DNA from: Dactylis glomerata
Lineage: Eukaryota; Streptophyta; Magnoliopsida; Poales; Poaceae
DNA length: 64,000 bases
Assembly: GCA_007115705.1 (NCBI GenBank)
Contig: QXEO01000434.1
Coordinates: 1,454,448-1,518,447 of the forward strand
Direction: 5' to 3'
The notes under the pieces: model-generated
Told to the model about the DNA's origin: nothing
Databases searched by the model: none
Seen by the model: the letters and a program-made list of their open reading frames with translations, nothing else
In this document: in pieces, positions 1 to 12,126 of the stretch
Layout of the letters: every line of letters starts with the position of its first letter
Position numbering within the stretch: the stretch's first letter is position 1
Made by a program: the position numbers and the translations under genes

Positions 1-326
1 GGATGCCAATGGGGGAGAAGTTTCGAGGGTTTAAAGGGAATTGGCTTTTATGCTTTGGTTTGTTCTTAAGCATTTGCCTTGCATGCTTTGCATGGTTGAG
101 TATATAGTGGAAACTCCACCAACAACCTTGGTTGGCAATATATGCAATGAAATCAAGATCATTCACACATGCATAGATTGTGGGGGAGTTTGCTCTATAT
201 ATGGTGGTTTTACTAACATCACATACTCTTGTAGTATTTGATGTTAGTACAACCATTTTGGTTCTTTGAATTCATTATATAAACCCTCTCAAAGAGATTG
301 TCATCAATTACCAAAATGGGGGAGAT
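1..326 (+). mobile_element. 3' end of the internal region of an LTR retrotransposon
   Basis: This is non-coding sequence directly upstream of a complete LTR. It ends in a polypurine tract at 313-326 (AAAATGGGGGAGAT) that abuts the LTR start at 327, as expected for the plus-strand primer of a retroelement. A second similar purine motif lies at 8-19. The coding part of the element is outside the window, so the superfamily is not proven. Confidence 0.7.
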
Positions 327-2536
327 TGAAAGATCATATCGAGCCCCATGTGTGGTTTTGGTAATTAATGACAATCCCTATGGACTAATGGTTGCATTGA
401 GTTATATGTGTAGGACTTGTCCATAGACAATGCTTGAACCATTTGTTGGAGTCAAGGTTGTAAGAAGAAGATTATGTGTTGACCAAGGTGTTATTCAAGG
501 AGTGATCCAAAGATTGGTCTTAAGGGAGTTGAGATTATGTCAAGTGTGTCTTGAAGAATAAGATTGAGTGAGCTCTCATGTGTATCCTCAAGACACCATC
601 ATTATGGAGAAAGAAGAATTGATTCGAGGATTGATCAAGTCAAAGCGCAAGTTTAAGATGAGCAACTAGAAGAGAACATATGCTTGAAGCTTGCCATCTA
701 TATTGTGATCATGGATAGGTGAATATATGCTTAAAGATAGTCTCTTCCATAGTAGAGTATGGGGGAGCAATCCGCAAGACTTCACCAAGCAAGCTCAATC
801 AAGAAAGGTGGTCCAGCTTGAGAAGATCAAGATCGTCTTTATCCACCTCAAGTGGAATGCTCAAGGCAAAGGTATGATAGTGTTAGGGTTTCTTTCTTAC
901 CGGTCTCATGGTGTTATTTGTGAGACCGGGTTATAGGATCGGTAGCCGTACTATCAAGAGGGGCTCTCGAGTGAGTAACTTAATTGTATCGTTCGGAGAG
1001 AGCTCAAACCTTTGCATACTTGGCATCTTCTTTCTTGGTTCTTATTTGAGTTTTATCCATGTGAGGTTCTAGAGCTTGTGGTTATTTCCATGACAAGCTC
1101 TAGCTCATCAAAAACGGATTTCGCATGGAGCTCTTATTGCGTTTTTGATGTTTGGAGGTTTTACCGGTTTGTCTTCGAAGAGAGTTTAAAGCTTTCATTA
1201 TTTGGTTTTATACTCCCTTGTTGGACTATGATGTTTCTATGGATGATGTTGTATAGCTCGTTGTGGTGATTCCAACGAGCCCAAGATCATCGAAAACGGA
1301 GTCCGGATGAAAAAGTTATCACCGTTTTCGTATTGCAATTTCTGCTCGGCGTCACCCAGTAAGGGGGGCGGATATTCCGGCCAGGGGGGCGGATTATCCG
1401 GCCTGGGGGCGAAAATTTCGTTTCGGAATTTCTGCTAAGGACCAGAGTCGGCGTCACCCAGTATAGGGGGCGGATAATCCGGCCTGGGGGCCGGATAATC
1501 CGGCCAGCCGGATATTCCGGCCATATTTTGGCCGGATAATCCGCCCCTCCAAGTCTGCAATGGCCATATTTCGTGTGGGGGGGGGGGGTATAAATACCCC
1601 TTCTTCCTCCTTGGGCTGCACACGAATTGGGCTTCTCTCTCCTCCATTGTTGACTTTGCAAGCTTGCCCTTCCTCCTCCATTCCTCCCATGATTCTTGCA
1701 TATTTTTGAGGGAAAAGAGAGAGGAGATCTAGATCTATATTTCCACCAATCCATCTCTCCTCTAAGTGAGGGGAACATAGAGGATCTAGATCTTGGAGTT
1801 CTTTGTGGATTTCCTTTGTTCTTCCTCTCATATCTCTCCATAGCATTAGTTGCTTTGGTAGGATTTTAGTGAGAAGGATTTGAGCACTTTGTGTGTTCTT
1901 GCCATTGCATAAGTTGCATCGGTTTGAGTTCTCCCCGGAGATTCGAGTAAGTGAAAGTTTGTGAGCTTATTACTCTTGGGTTCTTGGAACCCTAGACGGC
2001 TTTGTGGCTTTGTGGTGCCTTTGTGGCTATTCTTGGGAGCCTCCAATTAAGTTGTGGATGTATGCCCCAAGCTTTGTGTAAAGGCCCGGTTCCGCCTTGA
2101 GGAACCCCTTAGTGGAAGAGTGAGCTAGGCCTTTGTGGCGCAAGCTCACACCGGAGAATAGGGTGAGGCCTTTGTGGCGTTGGTTAGGCCTTTGTGGCGA
2201 TACCACACCCCTCCAACGAGACGTACTCCCTTTCAAGGGAGGAACTCGGGAATACATCATCGTCTCCGCGTGCCTCGGTTATTTCTATACCCGATCTCTT
2301 TACTTATGCACTTTACATTGTGATAGCCTTCGTGCTTGAAGTCATATATCTTGCTATCACCTTGTTACTTGTATTGCTTAGCATAAGTTGTTGGTGCACA
2401 TAGGTGAGCCTAGTTTATTTAGGTTTTGTGTGCTTGACAAAATAAACGCTAGTTTAATTCCGCTTTTGTTCAAGCCATTCGTAAAATTTAATATCGCCTA
2501 TTCACCCCCCCTCTAGGCGACATCTGTGTCCTTTCA
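327..2536 (+). mobile_element. Complete 3' LTR of a retrotransposon (2.2 kb)
   Basis: The LTR starts TGAAAG (327-332) right after a polypurine tract and ends CTTTCA (2531-2536), a perfect 6-bp inverted repeat with the canonical TG..CA ends. It holds a promoter with a TATA box at 1589-1596 and, upstream of that, an array of palindromes (1367-1551). The last part (about 2495-2536) is the C-rich stretch often seen at the end of grass Copia LTRs. The 5' LTR and polyprotein lie before the window, so the target-site duplication cannot be checked. A Copia origin is likely but not shown. Confidence 0.8.
1589..1596 (+). promoter_or_regulatory. TATA box of the 3' LTR
   Basis: TATAAATA follows a G-run and precedes a pyrimidine-rich leader, the usual layout of the U3/R boundary. 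Transcription would be expected to start about 30 bases downstream. It could still drive read-out into the flanking DNA. Confidence 0.6.
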
Positions 2537-3900
2537 CACCGGACACTCCAACACTCACTTCTCCAAGTGTGTGAAACTCGAACTAACAATCCGGCAGAGC
2601 TTCGCTAAGCCAAGACGGATTTGGGGCAGCAACTTTGCGGGAGAGGGGAAGAACCAAACGTGTGTGAAACTTGGAGGAGAGGGGAGGGGGGTTTATAGGG
2701 GAGGAGGGGGCAGCCCCCTTGGGGGGTGCGTCGGCCCCTAGGAGGAGGTCCTCCTCCTCATCATGGTGGTAACCCCCCTTCATGCCCTTCATGGTGGTAA
2801 CCCCCTCATCAACATGAGGTAACCCCCATTTTAATTTTGCATGACATTCATGCTAATTAAAATTCACACTTATTGATTTAATAAAACATTTTTATTTCTT
2901 TAATATTTGTTAATTCATTCAATTAACAAACATTAACAAATACACCCTTGAGTTATTTCGATATCCCGAAACAGTTTTGGTGCTTTTCTGAAACAACCCT
3001 CATGCTGTCGTGTAATTCGATCGGAGTATCGTATCCACTCAAAAACGACGGCGAATCTTAAGTGTGTCACTCTACGGTTCGTGAATAACGTGGACATGAT
3101 CGAGACTCCTCTTCGATCAATAATCATCAGTGGGATCTGGAAATCCATGATGACTCCCACTTACTCAACGATGAACTAGTGATCGTGTGAACCAATAACG
3201 AACATAGTTAATTCCTTTTGTCTCACGATATTATTACTTGTCCGAGATCCGATCATTTGGTATCAACCATACCTAGTTTGACCTCGTTCCCGACAAGTCT
3301 CTTTACTCGTTCCGTGATAATACATTCCCGTGACCTAGTCACATGCTTGCAAGCGATTCCAATGCAATATCACCGAGAAGGGCCCAGAGAATATCTTTCC
3401 GTCATCCGGATGGACAAATCCCACTCTTGATCCATGAGCCTCAACTAATACTTTCAGAATACCCAAATCAACCTTATAATCACCCTGTTATGGTGTGACG
3501 TTTGATATCATCAAAGCACTCTTCCGGCATAAGTGATTAACATGATCTCATGGTCTGAGGATTAGAACTATTTCGTATGAGTTTGATATAGCAATGAACT
3601 TGATGACTTGATCGTATTGCTATTCGTACTATGGGTGTGAGTGTTCATCACATCATTCTTCTAATGATATGACCCCGTTATTAACAACATCCAATGTTCA
3701 TGATCAGGAAACCTTGATCATCGGTTAATTAACGAGCTAGTATAAAAGAGAGGTTTTACTAGGAACCCTTTAGTTTATTAATCACACAAATATTAATGTT
3801 TCCGATTAATACAATTCTAGCATGAGAAATAAATATTTATCATAAACATGGAATATGATAATAACCATTTTATTATTGCCTCTTGGGCATATTCCCTTCA
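2537..3900 (-). mobile_element. Partial Copia LTR, BARE/WIS/Angela-like, reverse orientation
   Basis: On the minus strand the LTR starts at 3900 with TGAAGGGAATATGCCC, followed by the 'gaggcaataataaa' stretch typical of the BARE/WIS/Angela LTR group. A TATAAA box is visible on the minus strand near 2692-2698. The sequence stops at the edge of the first LTR (2536/2537), so its 3' end is missing or displaced, probably because the other element inserted here. There is no coding sequence. Group identity rests on recognising the LTR start; the exact family is not assigned. Confidence 0.65.
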
Positions 3901-4192
3901 TAGAAGTGTACAATAGCTTGATTTTTTTTCCATTTTTGTCAATTTAAATGCAATGAATCAAGGTAACACTTTTGTCCAATACTCCAATGTTGTTTTTGCA
4001 TAGCATATTTTTGAATTTTGGTGCCAAAAATTGGGATTTATGGAAAAATAGGCCGATAAATAGTCGACCGATAAAATCGATTAATCGGCCAATAAGCGAT
4101 TAATCTGAAATCTTAGACCGACCAAGAAGTTAATGATAAACGATTTCTTGAACATTGATTTCTTGGAAGAAAAAATAGCACATACTCCAATA
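3901..4192. other. Intergenic, AT-rich
   Basis: No coding potential. It holds a short palindromic stretch around 4060-4100 built on cgattaatcggc, which looks like a fragment of a common grass repeat. Nothing else is recognised. Confidence 0.4.
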
Positions 4193-4621
4193 GCCTAATG
4201 CTCTATTTGGAACCTCACATTTTCCAAAACCGAAGTATACCGGTACAATAGTATTCCAGTGCTTGGCTAGGCAATACTTTAGTTTTTTTACAAAAAAAGA
4301 GGGTCGAAACTCTTTCTTCCAATACTTAAACAAACTATGCTTTTGGGAAATATTTAGGTGGTTCTTGGTAGCAAAGTATTTCTGAAACGCTATAGTCTCT
4401 CAAAATACCACAATCTCATATACTTTGGTGTGTTTTGGGTGTGACTAAAAACCTATAGTATTAATACTTCAATATCTCCCAGAACATGCTATTTTTGAAG
4501 TATTGGAAAAACAACTTTTGACCTATTTTTTGAAACAGAAGTATTGCTAGCCCATATAGTTAAATACTATGGTTTTGTAATACTTCACTTTTAGAAAAAC
4601 TTTATTGCCAAACTAGGCCTT
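4193..4621. mobile_element. Degenerate MITE related to the next one
   Basis: Imperfect ends face each other: left gcctaatgctctatttgg and right ccaaactaggcc. The interior is AT-rich and rich in 'aagtatt/aatactt' words, like the neighbouring MITE at 4681-4983. Target-site duplication and superfamily are unclear. Confidence 0.4.
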
Positions 4622-4680
4622 ATGTTTTAATACCATAATATTTATTGCATCCAAAAACCATAAAGTATTTAATACTTTAG

Positions 4681-4983
4681 GCTCCGTTTGGCATCAAAAT
4701 ATTTTTAAACTATTTAGAGAATACTTTGGTTATGAAAATATGGAAATATTAATTACTTTAAGTTACTTGGATCCAATAAATACTGCAGTTTTAAAACTAA
4801 AGTATTCTTAATTTTTTTTTTTGAAGTATTGGCAAAGAGATGTGACCCCTTTTTTCTACATTGAGAAATGAGAAAACTATAGTATTTATTAGCGAGACGT
4901 TGAAATACTTCGGCATTTAAAAACTTCAGTGTAGAAAAGTATTCCTAAATTATTAAAAAATACTTTAATGCTAAACGGAGCCT
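4681..4983. mobile_element. MITE with 15-bp terminal inverted repeats
   Basis: Left end GGCTCCGTTTGGCAT and right end (reverse complement) GGCTCCGTTTAGCAT match at 14 of 15 positions. Flanks are TTA on the left and TAA on the right. The interior is AT-rich and non-coding. The ends resemble Tourist/PIF or hAT-type MITEs; I cannot decide which. It lies 180 bases upstream of the VAR3-like start codon and could contribute to that promoter. Confidence 0.65.
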
Positions 4984-5161
4984 AAGTTATTACAAAAGAA
5001 AAAGAAAATACAGAATTGTGAGCAACAAGCAAAACCCTTGATCCGAATTGGAGAAAATGAAAAGAGAGAGAGAGAGATGCTAATCGCCGTTTCCGCAGGT
5101 CTGACTGACTGACGGCTGAGGGTTTTGCCCTCTCCTCCCTCCCGCCGCCAAACCCCGGCAA

Positions 5162-8100
5162 ATGGCGGCCTTCTGCTTCCTCCTGACGCTCCTCCGCCGC
5201 CGCCGCGCCATCCCCAGCCCCTCCCTCCCCCTCCACCGCTGGCGCCCCTTATCCACCTCTACCTCCTCTCCTCCGCCCCCTCCATCGGCGGGCCCCGGCT
5301 CCTCCTCCCCGAAGCCCCCCTCCCTCTCCGCCCGCCTCTCCTTCGTTTTCGACCAGCTCGACGCGCTTGACCGATCCCGCTCCTCCGACCTCTCCGCCCG
5401 CGACGCCGCCCTGCGCCGCATCCAGTCCTGGCGCCGCCCTCCCCCACCGCCGCCCGACCTACCGCCGCCACCAGAACCGGAACAGGCCGTCCCTAACAAG
5501 GATGTCGAGCCTGAGGCGGTGGCGACGGTCGGAGAGCAGCAGGAGGTGGTGGAGGTGGAGAGGATGAGCGTCGCGGAGGTGCTGCGGAGGGAGGTGGAGC
5601 TGGTGCACCCCTGGCCCGAGTGGATCGAGCTCATGGAGCGGCTCGCGCAGCAGAGGTACTTCGACCTCGGCCCCGCCGACGAGGAGTCCCGTCTCGCCGC
5701 CGCGGTGCCCATGGACCTCTCCGAGGTCTCCGAGGAGTCTGGCTTCGATTTCTCCAGGGACTGGACCACCGTCAAGAACGCCTGCATGAACTTCGGCCGC
5801 GACCGCTTCGACATCCTCAAGTACGTTTTGCGTATCCTGCGGAGCATTTGTGTTTAGTCTTGTCCAATATATGCTCGCCAAATTCAGTAGCTGTGCTCCT
5901 ATGTCATGAGGGAAAGAAATTTGGTGTCTCTTAGACGTGTAGACTGTGAAGTCCATGCTGCCAAAATGCTTAGGCAGGTTCAGAGATGATAGGCATCAGG
6001 GATTCTTACTACTGCTGGGTATAATTTGGTACAGTACAAAATTTCTGTCTATAGAATACATAGATATCAACCCTTTGTCAGAGACTGATATACTCATACC
6101 AAAAGGTTATAGCAATGATGTTAACACTTCCTCAATGATGCAGACCCTTGCCTCGGAAGGATCTTCAAGTATTGGTTGGCCATGGGTGCCCTAGCATGGA
6201 TCCAAAAGTTGTGTTTTCTGCAAAGCTGATAAGAAAACTGGTTCACCTTGACGAGGGTGATGTAAGTAGCAGCTAAACCCAAATTTATCTCCATTGCCCA
6301 CATGTTTGTATTTGATCACACTATGTTCTAGCTGGGGATGGAAGATAGAAAAACAAGATGTGGTAGGCTCACTTCCTTTCTCGATGTCTATGTTTAATAT
6401 TGAGTACTACACGTCTACACGCAACGTTATGAAAGGTGTATCACTGTGCTCACCTACACACACATAAGTGCTGGGAGGTGGCAGAACACCGCACCTTGGT
6501 CTCATGCGATGATTAGGCTACCGGTAAGGTCCTTCGGCAGGGAATTGACCTATTGGGTGAGGAATTGTATTTCCCCGGTGAGGGACCGGCCTTCTCTGTT
6601 GACAGATTGACCTTTTCTGGTTAAAAAGATCACCATCTCCGTTGAGGACTTTCTCCGGAGAAAAGTCACCCTTCTCCGGCAAGGAATCAAGCTCAACCAG
6701 TGCGAGCCCATCTCTTCATGGAGGGAGAGAGGCAGAGGACAGGGACAGCCAGGAATAGAAACCACGTCTTCTGTTATTCTGTCCCCAGATTATTGCTTAA
6801 TAAGCACATGTGGCCTTTCTAGTGTTTTAATGGATCAAAGCAACCCATATGCCTAATTTTCCATTTCCCTTCCTACATTTATATTTTCTTTCACATTTGC
6901 GCATCTTCTTCAAGCTGTTTTTGTCCCCAGGCAATGGCAAAACGCTCACCTAGTGCCTTTTTGAACCTTGGATATACGTAATTTCTCAATTTTAACAGTC
7001 CCATATGCACAGTAATGATCACACGTCGGGATCGCATCAGTTTATTGATTTCCAAATTATTTATGTAACCGGTTGCTGCTAATGTAAGTACATTTTATTG
7101 CCTCTCCTGATTTTTAGAAGGTTAATACAACATTCACTGGCCCAATAGGACCACATTTTATAGCAGTAGGATTAAATAACTACAGTATTTGATCTTCTCA
7201 CTTATGTTAACATATTAGAAACATGCCTCTTATTTTTTTGTTAATATATGTTTGCGTAAGGGGTTGCTATGTTACATGCCTCCAAATAAATATCAAAACA
7301 TTTCCTCTCCCAGCAGTTAGTTTCTTAATCATCTCCTCGATTCTCTGCCCACCCCTGCTACTTTCTACATAAACATGAAGGGTGAGAAAACTCTAGAAAG
7401 ACCAGGCAGGGTGTAATTTTCTAATTTTTTTATTTTGCTCCTGATTTGCAGGTGTGCAGTTCTTGTAATTTGCGGAATTCATGCTCAAGGGGCTATATCC
7501 TTACACGTAAAGAAGATGAAGCTCGAACTCTTGATGTTATGCGTATTTTGTTGGTCTATGGCTTTGATCATGTAAAGGGAACTGTAGAGAACAAACCACT
7601 TCTCAAACTGAAATCCGTGAAGGCTGTCGTTCGGAAATTAATACATCAGATTGCCAAGCTGAGTGCTGTTCCTATTGACCCCAATCTTCCACCTCCTGTA
7701 ATTAGGAAGTTGCCACCTAAGGTGAAGCAACCACCTCCACCACCAAAGAAACGAGTTGGACGTGATGACGTAGAGATGAAGAAAGGAGACTGGCTCTGCC
7801 CAAAGTACTTTAACCATCACATCTGTAATTTGTATAATGTTATCTTCAGGAGCTATTCTTATTTTCTGAAGTATGTGGTTGCAGGTGTGACTTCATGAAC
7901 TTCGCAAAAAATACTATCTGTTTGCAGTGTGATGCTAAGCGTCCCAAAAGACAACTCCTCCCTGGAGAGTGGGAGTGTCCTCGGTTAGCTCACTTGCCAC
8001 AAATTTTTTTGGCCTATTTTTTGAAATTACACCATAGTAGATGTATACACATTAGTAATGGCTAGTACATCTCAGCATATTTATAACACCCATGTTTATT

Positions 8101-9526
8101 ATCTGTCCAAGAACATTCTCACGAATAAGGGATATCCTGAGATAAATTCATGTTGAAATGTTTCTCTGTCCTATCACATGTTTGTCAAGAGGTGCACATT
8201 TAAATTATTCATGACCATACTTGTGATAATATATCATCCTTACACATCTCTATTTTCTCTACGGATTCTAGGTGCGATTTCTTGAACTACAGACGGAATA
8301 TGTCATGTTTCCATTGTGAACACGACCGCCCTCCAGATGAATACACCAACAACCAAACAGAAGCATATCAATCTGCGCCGCGGAAACGATCGGATAGACC
8401 AGCTCGCAAGCCTGAGGTTTCTAGTGCGTGGAACTTTGACTTTGATGATAATGAATCGGATGGTGCTGATGTTGCAGCATTTGAGTTTGCTGATTCATCT
8501 AAAGGCAGGGAGAATTCATCTGTGGACAACTCATATAGAGATAATGCCAATGGTTTTGAGGCTGAGAATTTTGGAATGGATGAAACAAGGAGCAAGGGAC
8601 GAGAAAGAAATTTCACCGAAAGAGATAACTTGAACTCGTCTAGAGTTGGTTTTGATGATTTTGATGATGAAGAGGACGATATTGACAGTTACGAGCTCGA
8701 TTTGTCAAAAGGTGGTCAGACAGGTGGTGTGTCAAGGGTGAGTTATTCTGACCTTGATGATTCTTCTGATTCAGAAGACTACAGCGAATCTTCTGACAGT
8801 AGAAATTCCAAGTACGGGGAAAAGGATGACGTAACAGGTTCAGCTGATGATGATGAATTTGATGGTCAACCCACCCTAAAATCTAGTCATATTGCTGATT
8901 CTTGGCAGAAAACCAGAAGTTCAAGTGGTTCTAACAACCGCAGAAGCACATCTTTTGGCTCAGAGAGGAATAATGGGGTTATTTCTGATTCTGATGAGGA
9001 TATTGACAACGGCTTCAGATATGAACGAGGGCGAAACAAGGGAAATCGTGAAAGAGTTTCTGATATGGACTCTGACATGGATGACCAGTTACAATCAGAT
9101 ATGAGGAGGAACAGGTCCTCAGCAAATTTCAGAGGTAACTTCCATGCTAGAAGCTCAAACTTGAGCAGTAGAAGCTCTAGTGGGGACCGCTATGGCAGGA
9201 CAAAAGGCAATGAACATCAATTCAGGAGGGCTGATATGCATGGTGGTGGCTCGTCAAATTTCAGGGATAACTTCCCTGTGAGAAGCTCTAACTTGAATGC
9301 TAGAAGCTCTAATGGGGACCGTTATGGCAGGACCAAAGGCAATGAACAACATTTCAGGAGACCTGATGTGCATGATGGTGGCTCGGCCTTTGATAGGAAT
9401 CACAGAGGAAGGGCTCATCAAGATCATGGCTCAACAGGTTCACAAAGAAATGTTAGAAGAAACTGGGATAAAAGTAGTGAGTTTGATAGCAGTGACAGGC
9501 CTCCCAGGCATTCGAATAGAAGGTAA
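5162..9526 (+). CDS. VAR3-like RanBP2-type zinc-finger protein, predicted plastid-targeted (5 exons, 827 aa)
   Basis: Exons: 5162-5820, 6144-6261, 7452-7804, 7885-7983, 8272-9526; 2484 nt in total, with GT..AG introns and continuous phase. Residues 1-40 are Arg/Ser/Pro-rich without acids, typical of a plastid or mitochondrial transit peptide. Around residue 261 is a conserved Cys cluster (VCSSCNLRNSC). Two RanBP2-type fingers follow with C-x2-C-x10-C-x2-C spacing: C375/C378/C389/C392 and C408/C411/C422/C425. The second finger is split by intron 4 right at its CPR-CDF junction. The C-terminal 400 residues are low-complexity, acidic and Ser/Arg-rich, with a roughly 45-residue tandem repeat (about 693-735 and 740-782, sharing GDRYGRTKGNE). 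Family knowledge: Arabidopsis VAR3 is a chloroplast protein needed for chloroplast and palisade development; loss gives variegation. The start is the first ATG after a GA-rich leader. Odd point: after the TAA the same frame stays open for 26 sense codons. Confidence 0.88.
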
Positions 9527-11080
9527 GAGTATGGCAATGCAAATAGCAGTATAAGCATCGAAAGTGTGGACGGCAGCCCAAGATTCTTGGATTCAGAACT
9601 GAATTGATGACACTGGTCACTGGATCCCGAGACGTTTCCGTATGGGGTGTTTTAGAAGTGTTCATATTCTAAGAATTTTTTCAAGGCTCCAAGGTAGCCA
9701 ACAGGTGGTGCGTGGCATCGTGGTCCTAGAATGCAGAGAGTGCATACAGGCCTCCATGCATGTATGTTTAATATTTGATGTATTGATTACTTTATCTCCA
9801 ACATTATATTCAAAGATAAGTCCGGAATGGAGTTCAATTGCCGTCTGTGAAATGTAAAAGTCAAGCAATATTTTCAGTAATGAATGGGCTATTTGGTTCT
9901 GTCCTCAAGCAGAAGTCTGAGCATCATTTGTCTACCTTTTGTTCTCTAGACAAGGTTGGTAGTCATTTGGCTACCTTTTGCTCTCTAGACTAGGTTGGTA
10001 GTCATTGGCTAGTTCATATCACTATTTCTATTGTCGCTCAATACAGTTTGGATCTTGGTTGGTTCGTCAATATGCTTGCCAGTGTGCTCATTGTAAATTG
10101 TATATATCCCTAGTGTGGTTGTTTTTTCCATGCATATTTCTTATCGGAAGTTCTTCCATACATCTAAATGTATGATGTGGTCATATATTTAGCTGTATGG
10201 AAGATATCGATGCTGCCCTCTGCCACCACGTCCAGTGAGGGAAATGTCATTCTCTCCTCCTTTGGCTGCGCCGATTTCATCCTGATGTGCCGCAACACCG
10301 ACTTGGAGGCCTGCTGGACCTACAGGTTCCCAGGTTTCTCTTTCGTGCCTGGTGGCTGACAGGTTAAGAGACCGGAGTAATGACGCCAGCAGTGCTGCTC
10401 CTCGGTATAGAGGTCTTCCACGGCAGCAACAGGCAGTTCCAACTTCCAAGGCCATATGTTCTCTTTTTGGCTAATGTTTGTATTCCAGTGGGAAACCAAT
10501 TTTTTTGTAATATGCATATCTATGGTCATTAATATATGTCTGCCTTGATGACTAAATCTGCTGCCTTTTTTTCTCCAGAAGCTGGTCATTTGGATGCTGG
10601 AGAGATGGCGGCTTGAGATATGAGCTCAGTAGCACCATCGTACATCAAAGGGTTTACTCCCTGAAGTGATAACTTTTGTAGCGGTAACCACCTCTATTTA
10701 ACTATGTATAATCTTGTTGCGTTCTTTCTAAGCTTCCCAAGTTCAATTGTGCTCAGAAACAACTCATGCATTCCTAATTGAATCATATGGTTAATGGGAA
10801 CATTATAGGTTAGTTTTATTTCTCAGTTTTACCTAAATTTCATTTACTGACCCCATTTTCGCAATCTTAATTTTTAATCACAGTATCATATATGTAGTCT
10901 GTGTCAATATGTCGTGACTGACTGAGAAAATTGATTAGTTAATATGTAGTTATGGATATTTTTTCGTAAACAGGTTAGTCACAATAGGTAGTCTCTGTCA
11001 CCATATACATCACTAACTGAGCTAAATATTTAGATGATTAGATCCTTAATTTTATCCTTCCTTCACTATTTACTCTGAGC
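9527..11080. other. 3' flank of the VAR3-like gene
   Basis: Bases 9527-9604 remain open in the frame of the last exon and look coding-like (see findings). After that come 3'UTR-like and intergenic sequence. A GC-richer stretch at 10208-10455 has coding-like composition but no clean gene model. No transposon ends were recognised. Confidence 0.4.
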
Positions 11081-11084
11081 TTGT

Positions 11085-11410
11085 CTGGTTGCTATCCTGA
11101 GGGCTTTGTGCTTGGCCTGGACTGGATGCTACCTGGGATCTGCCTGACTGTTGTTTGGTTTGTGGCCTGAGAAATAGCCTAGACGCCTGGCCTGGAGCAC
11201 ATGCAGCCATTATCAGCCTGCCCTGGAGAACGTGTAGCATAGTTAGCCTTGCCCAGGCGTCCAGATTCCAGCACCTGGGCCGCAGAAGCTGGTGCCTGGG
11301 CTTCTAATACCAATTGAAAAAAAGACTGATGGGAGATTTTTCTCTAAATGCCAAAGCATCTGGCTGCTGAGCAGTGAGCACTCAGGCCAGGTTGCCAACC
11401 GAACACATTC
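11085..11410. mobile_element. Possible MITE rich in GCCTGG words
   Basis: The block is full of GCCTGG/CCAGGC words. Its ends show weak inverted similarity (gtctggttgctatcctgag against the reverse complement of ctcaggccaggttgcc). Target-site duplication is not clear, so this is tentative. Confidence 0.35.
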
Positions 11411-11540
11411 TGAGGGCCTGACCAGTCAGAAAATCGTCAACAATTGAGGATGACAAACTTAATTTGCACAAGAGAATTCTTTCACGTGTTTGGCTATGAT
11501 GCCACTGTCTTAACTGGCTCATGACAGCAGATCCTTTGCA

Positions 11541-11609
11541 GGGCTCGGAAGCTGATGATGTCCTGCACTCACACCAAGGCCACAGTCGAGGGAAAGAGAA
11601 GAAATACTG
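11541..11609 (+). other. Exon-like segment with splice acceptor
   Basis: TTTGCAG is followed by 22 sense codons (starting GSEADDVLHS, ending GKEKKY) and a TGA. It is hydrophilic and Lys/His-rich, like the tail of the VAR3-like protein. It could be an alternative last exon, but splicing from the AAG/GTAAGA motif at the VAR3 stop would enter it in another frame. Transcript data would be needed. Confidence 0.25.
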
Positions 11610-12014
11610 AGATAATCTGGTTAATATGGCTAATCAATGTATCGTAGTGATGTTTCCTGATGAATTTACTATTTCTTCAACACCTTTTGTTGCTTCATCG
11701 GCATTGATTAGTCGTTTTGCTTGACTTATTATTACTACTCCTTGTGGTGGCGATGAAATTTATTGCCTTAATACATGTTCTGTTGTGCAGAAAAATTCCT
11801 TGCTGTCGCCTCCCATTGTACATCGCCAAACAATGGATATTTAGGCACTAATTAATTGTTTTGTAAAGCAATAAAGAATTGGTCCTGGATAGTGAGAAAC
11901 TTTTTTTTGGAAAAAATGAATTTGGCGTAGCATTTGATACTACTATAAGCTTTGCGGTGGAACCAAGTCTACGGGTGTTTGGCTACAGGTGAAGTTTGAC
12001 AGAATGACAGCTTC

Positions 12015-12126
12015 GATCTCCAAATGGAGTTTCTAATGCATCCCATCTCTAAAAGGCGTCTCCATGCAAGTGTGTTTGGAGAGACGTTTTAGAAATGGGA
12101 TGCATTAGAAACTCCATTAGAGATCC
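12015..12126. repeat. Near-perfect hairpin, about 50-bp arms
   Basis: Bases 12015-12064 pair with 12076-12126 over almost their whole length (shared core ctaatgcatcccat), leaving a loop of about 11 bases. This is either a very small foldback MITE or a young inverted duplication able to make a miRNA-like precursor. There is no coding content. Confidence 0.7.

Noticed and set aside
2526..2792. Short frames in G-rich sequence
   Set aside because: They fall in LTR sequence, with Gly/Pro-rich products and no domain.
5080..5956. Minus-strand frames of 165-255 codons
   Set aside because: Antisense to exon 1 of the VAR3-like gene; shadow of GC-rich coding sequence.
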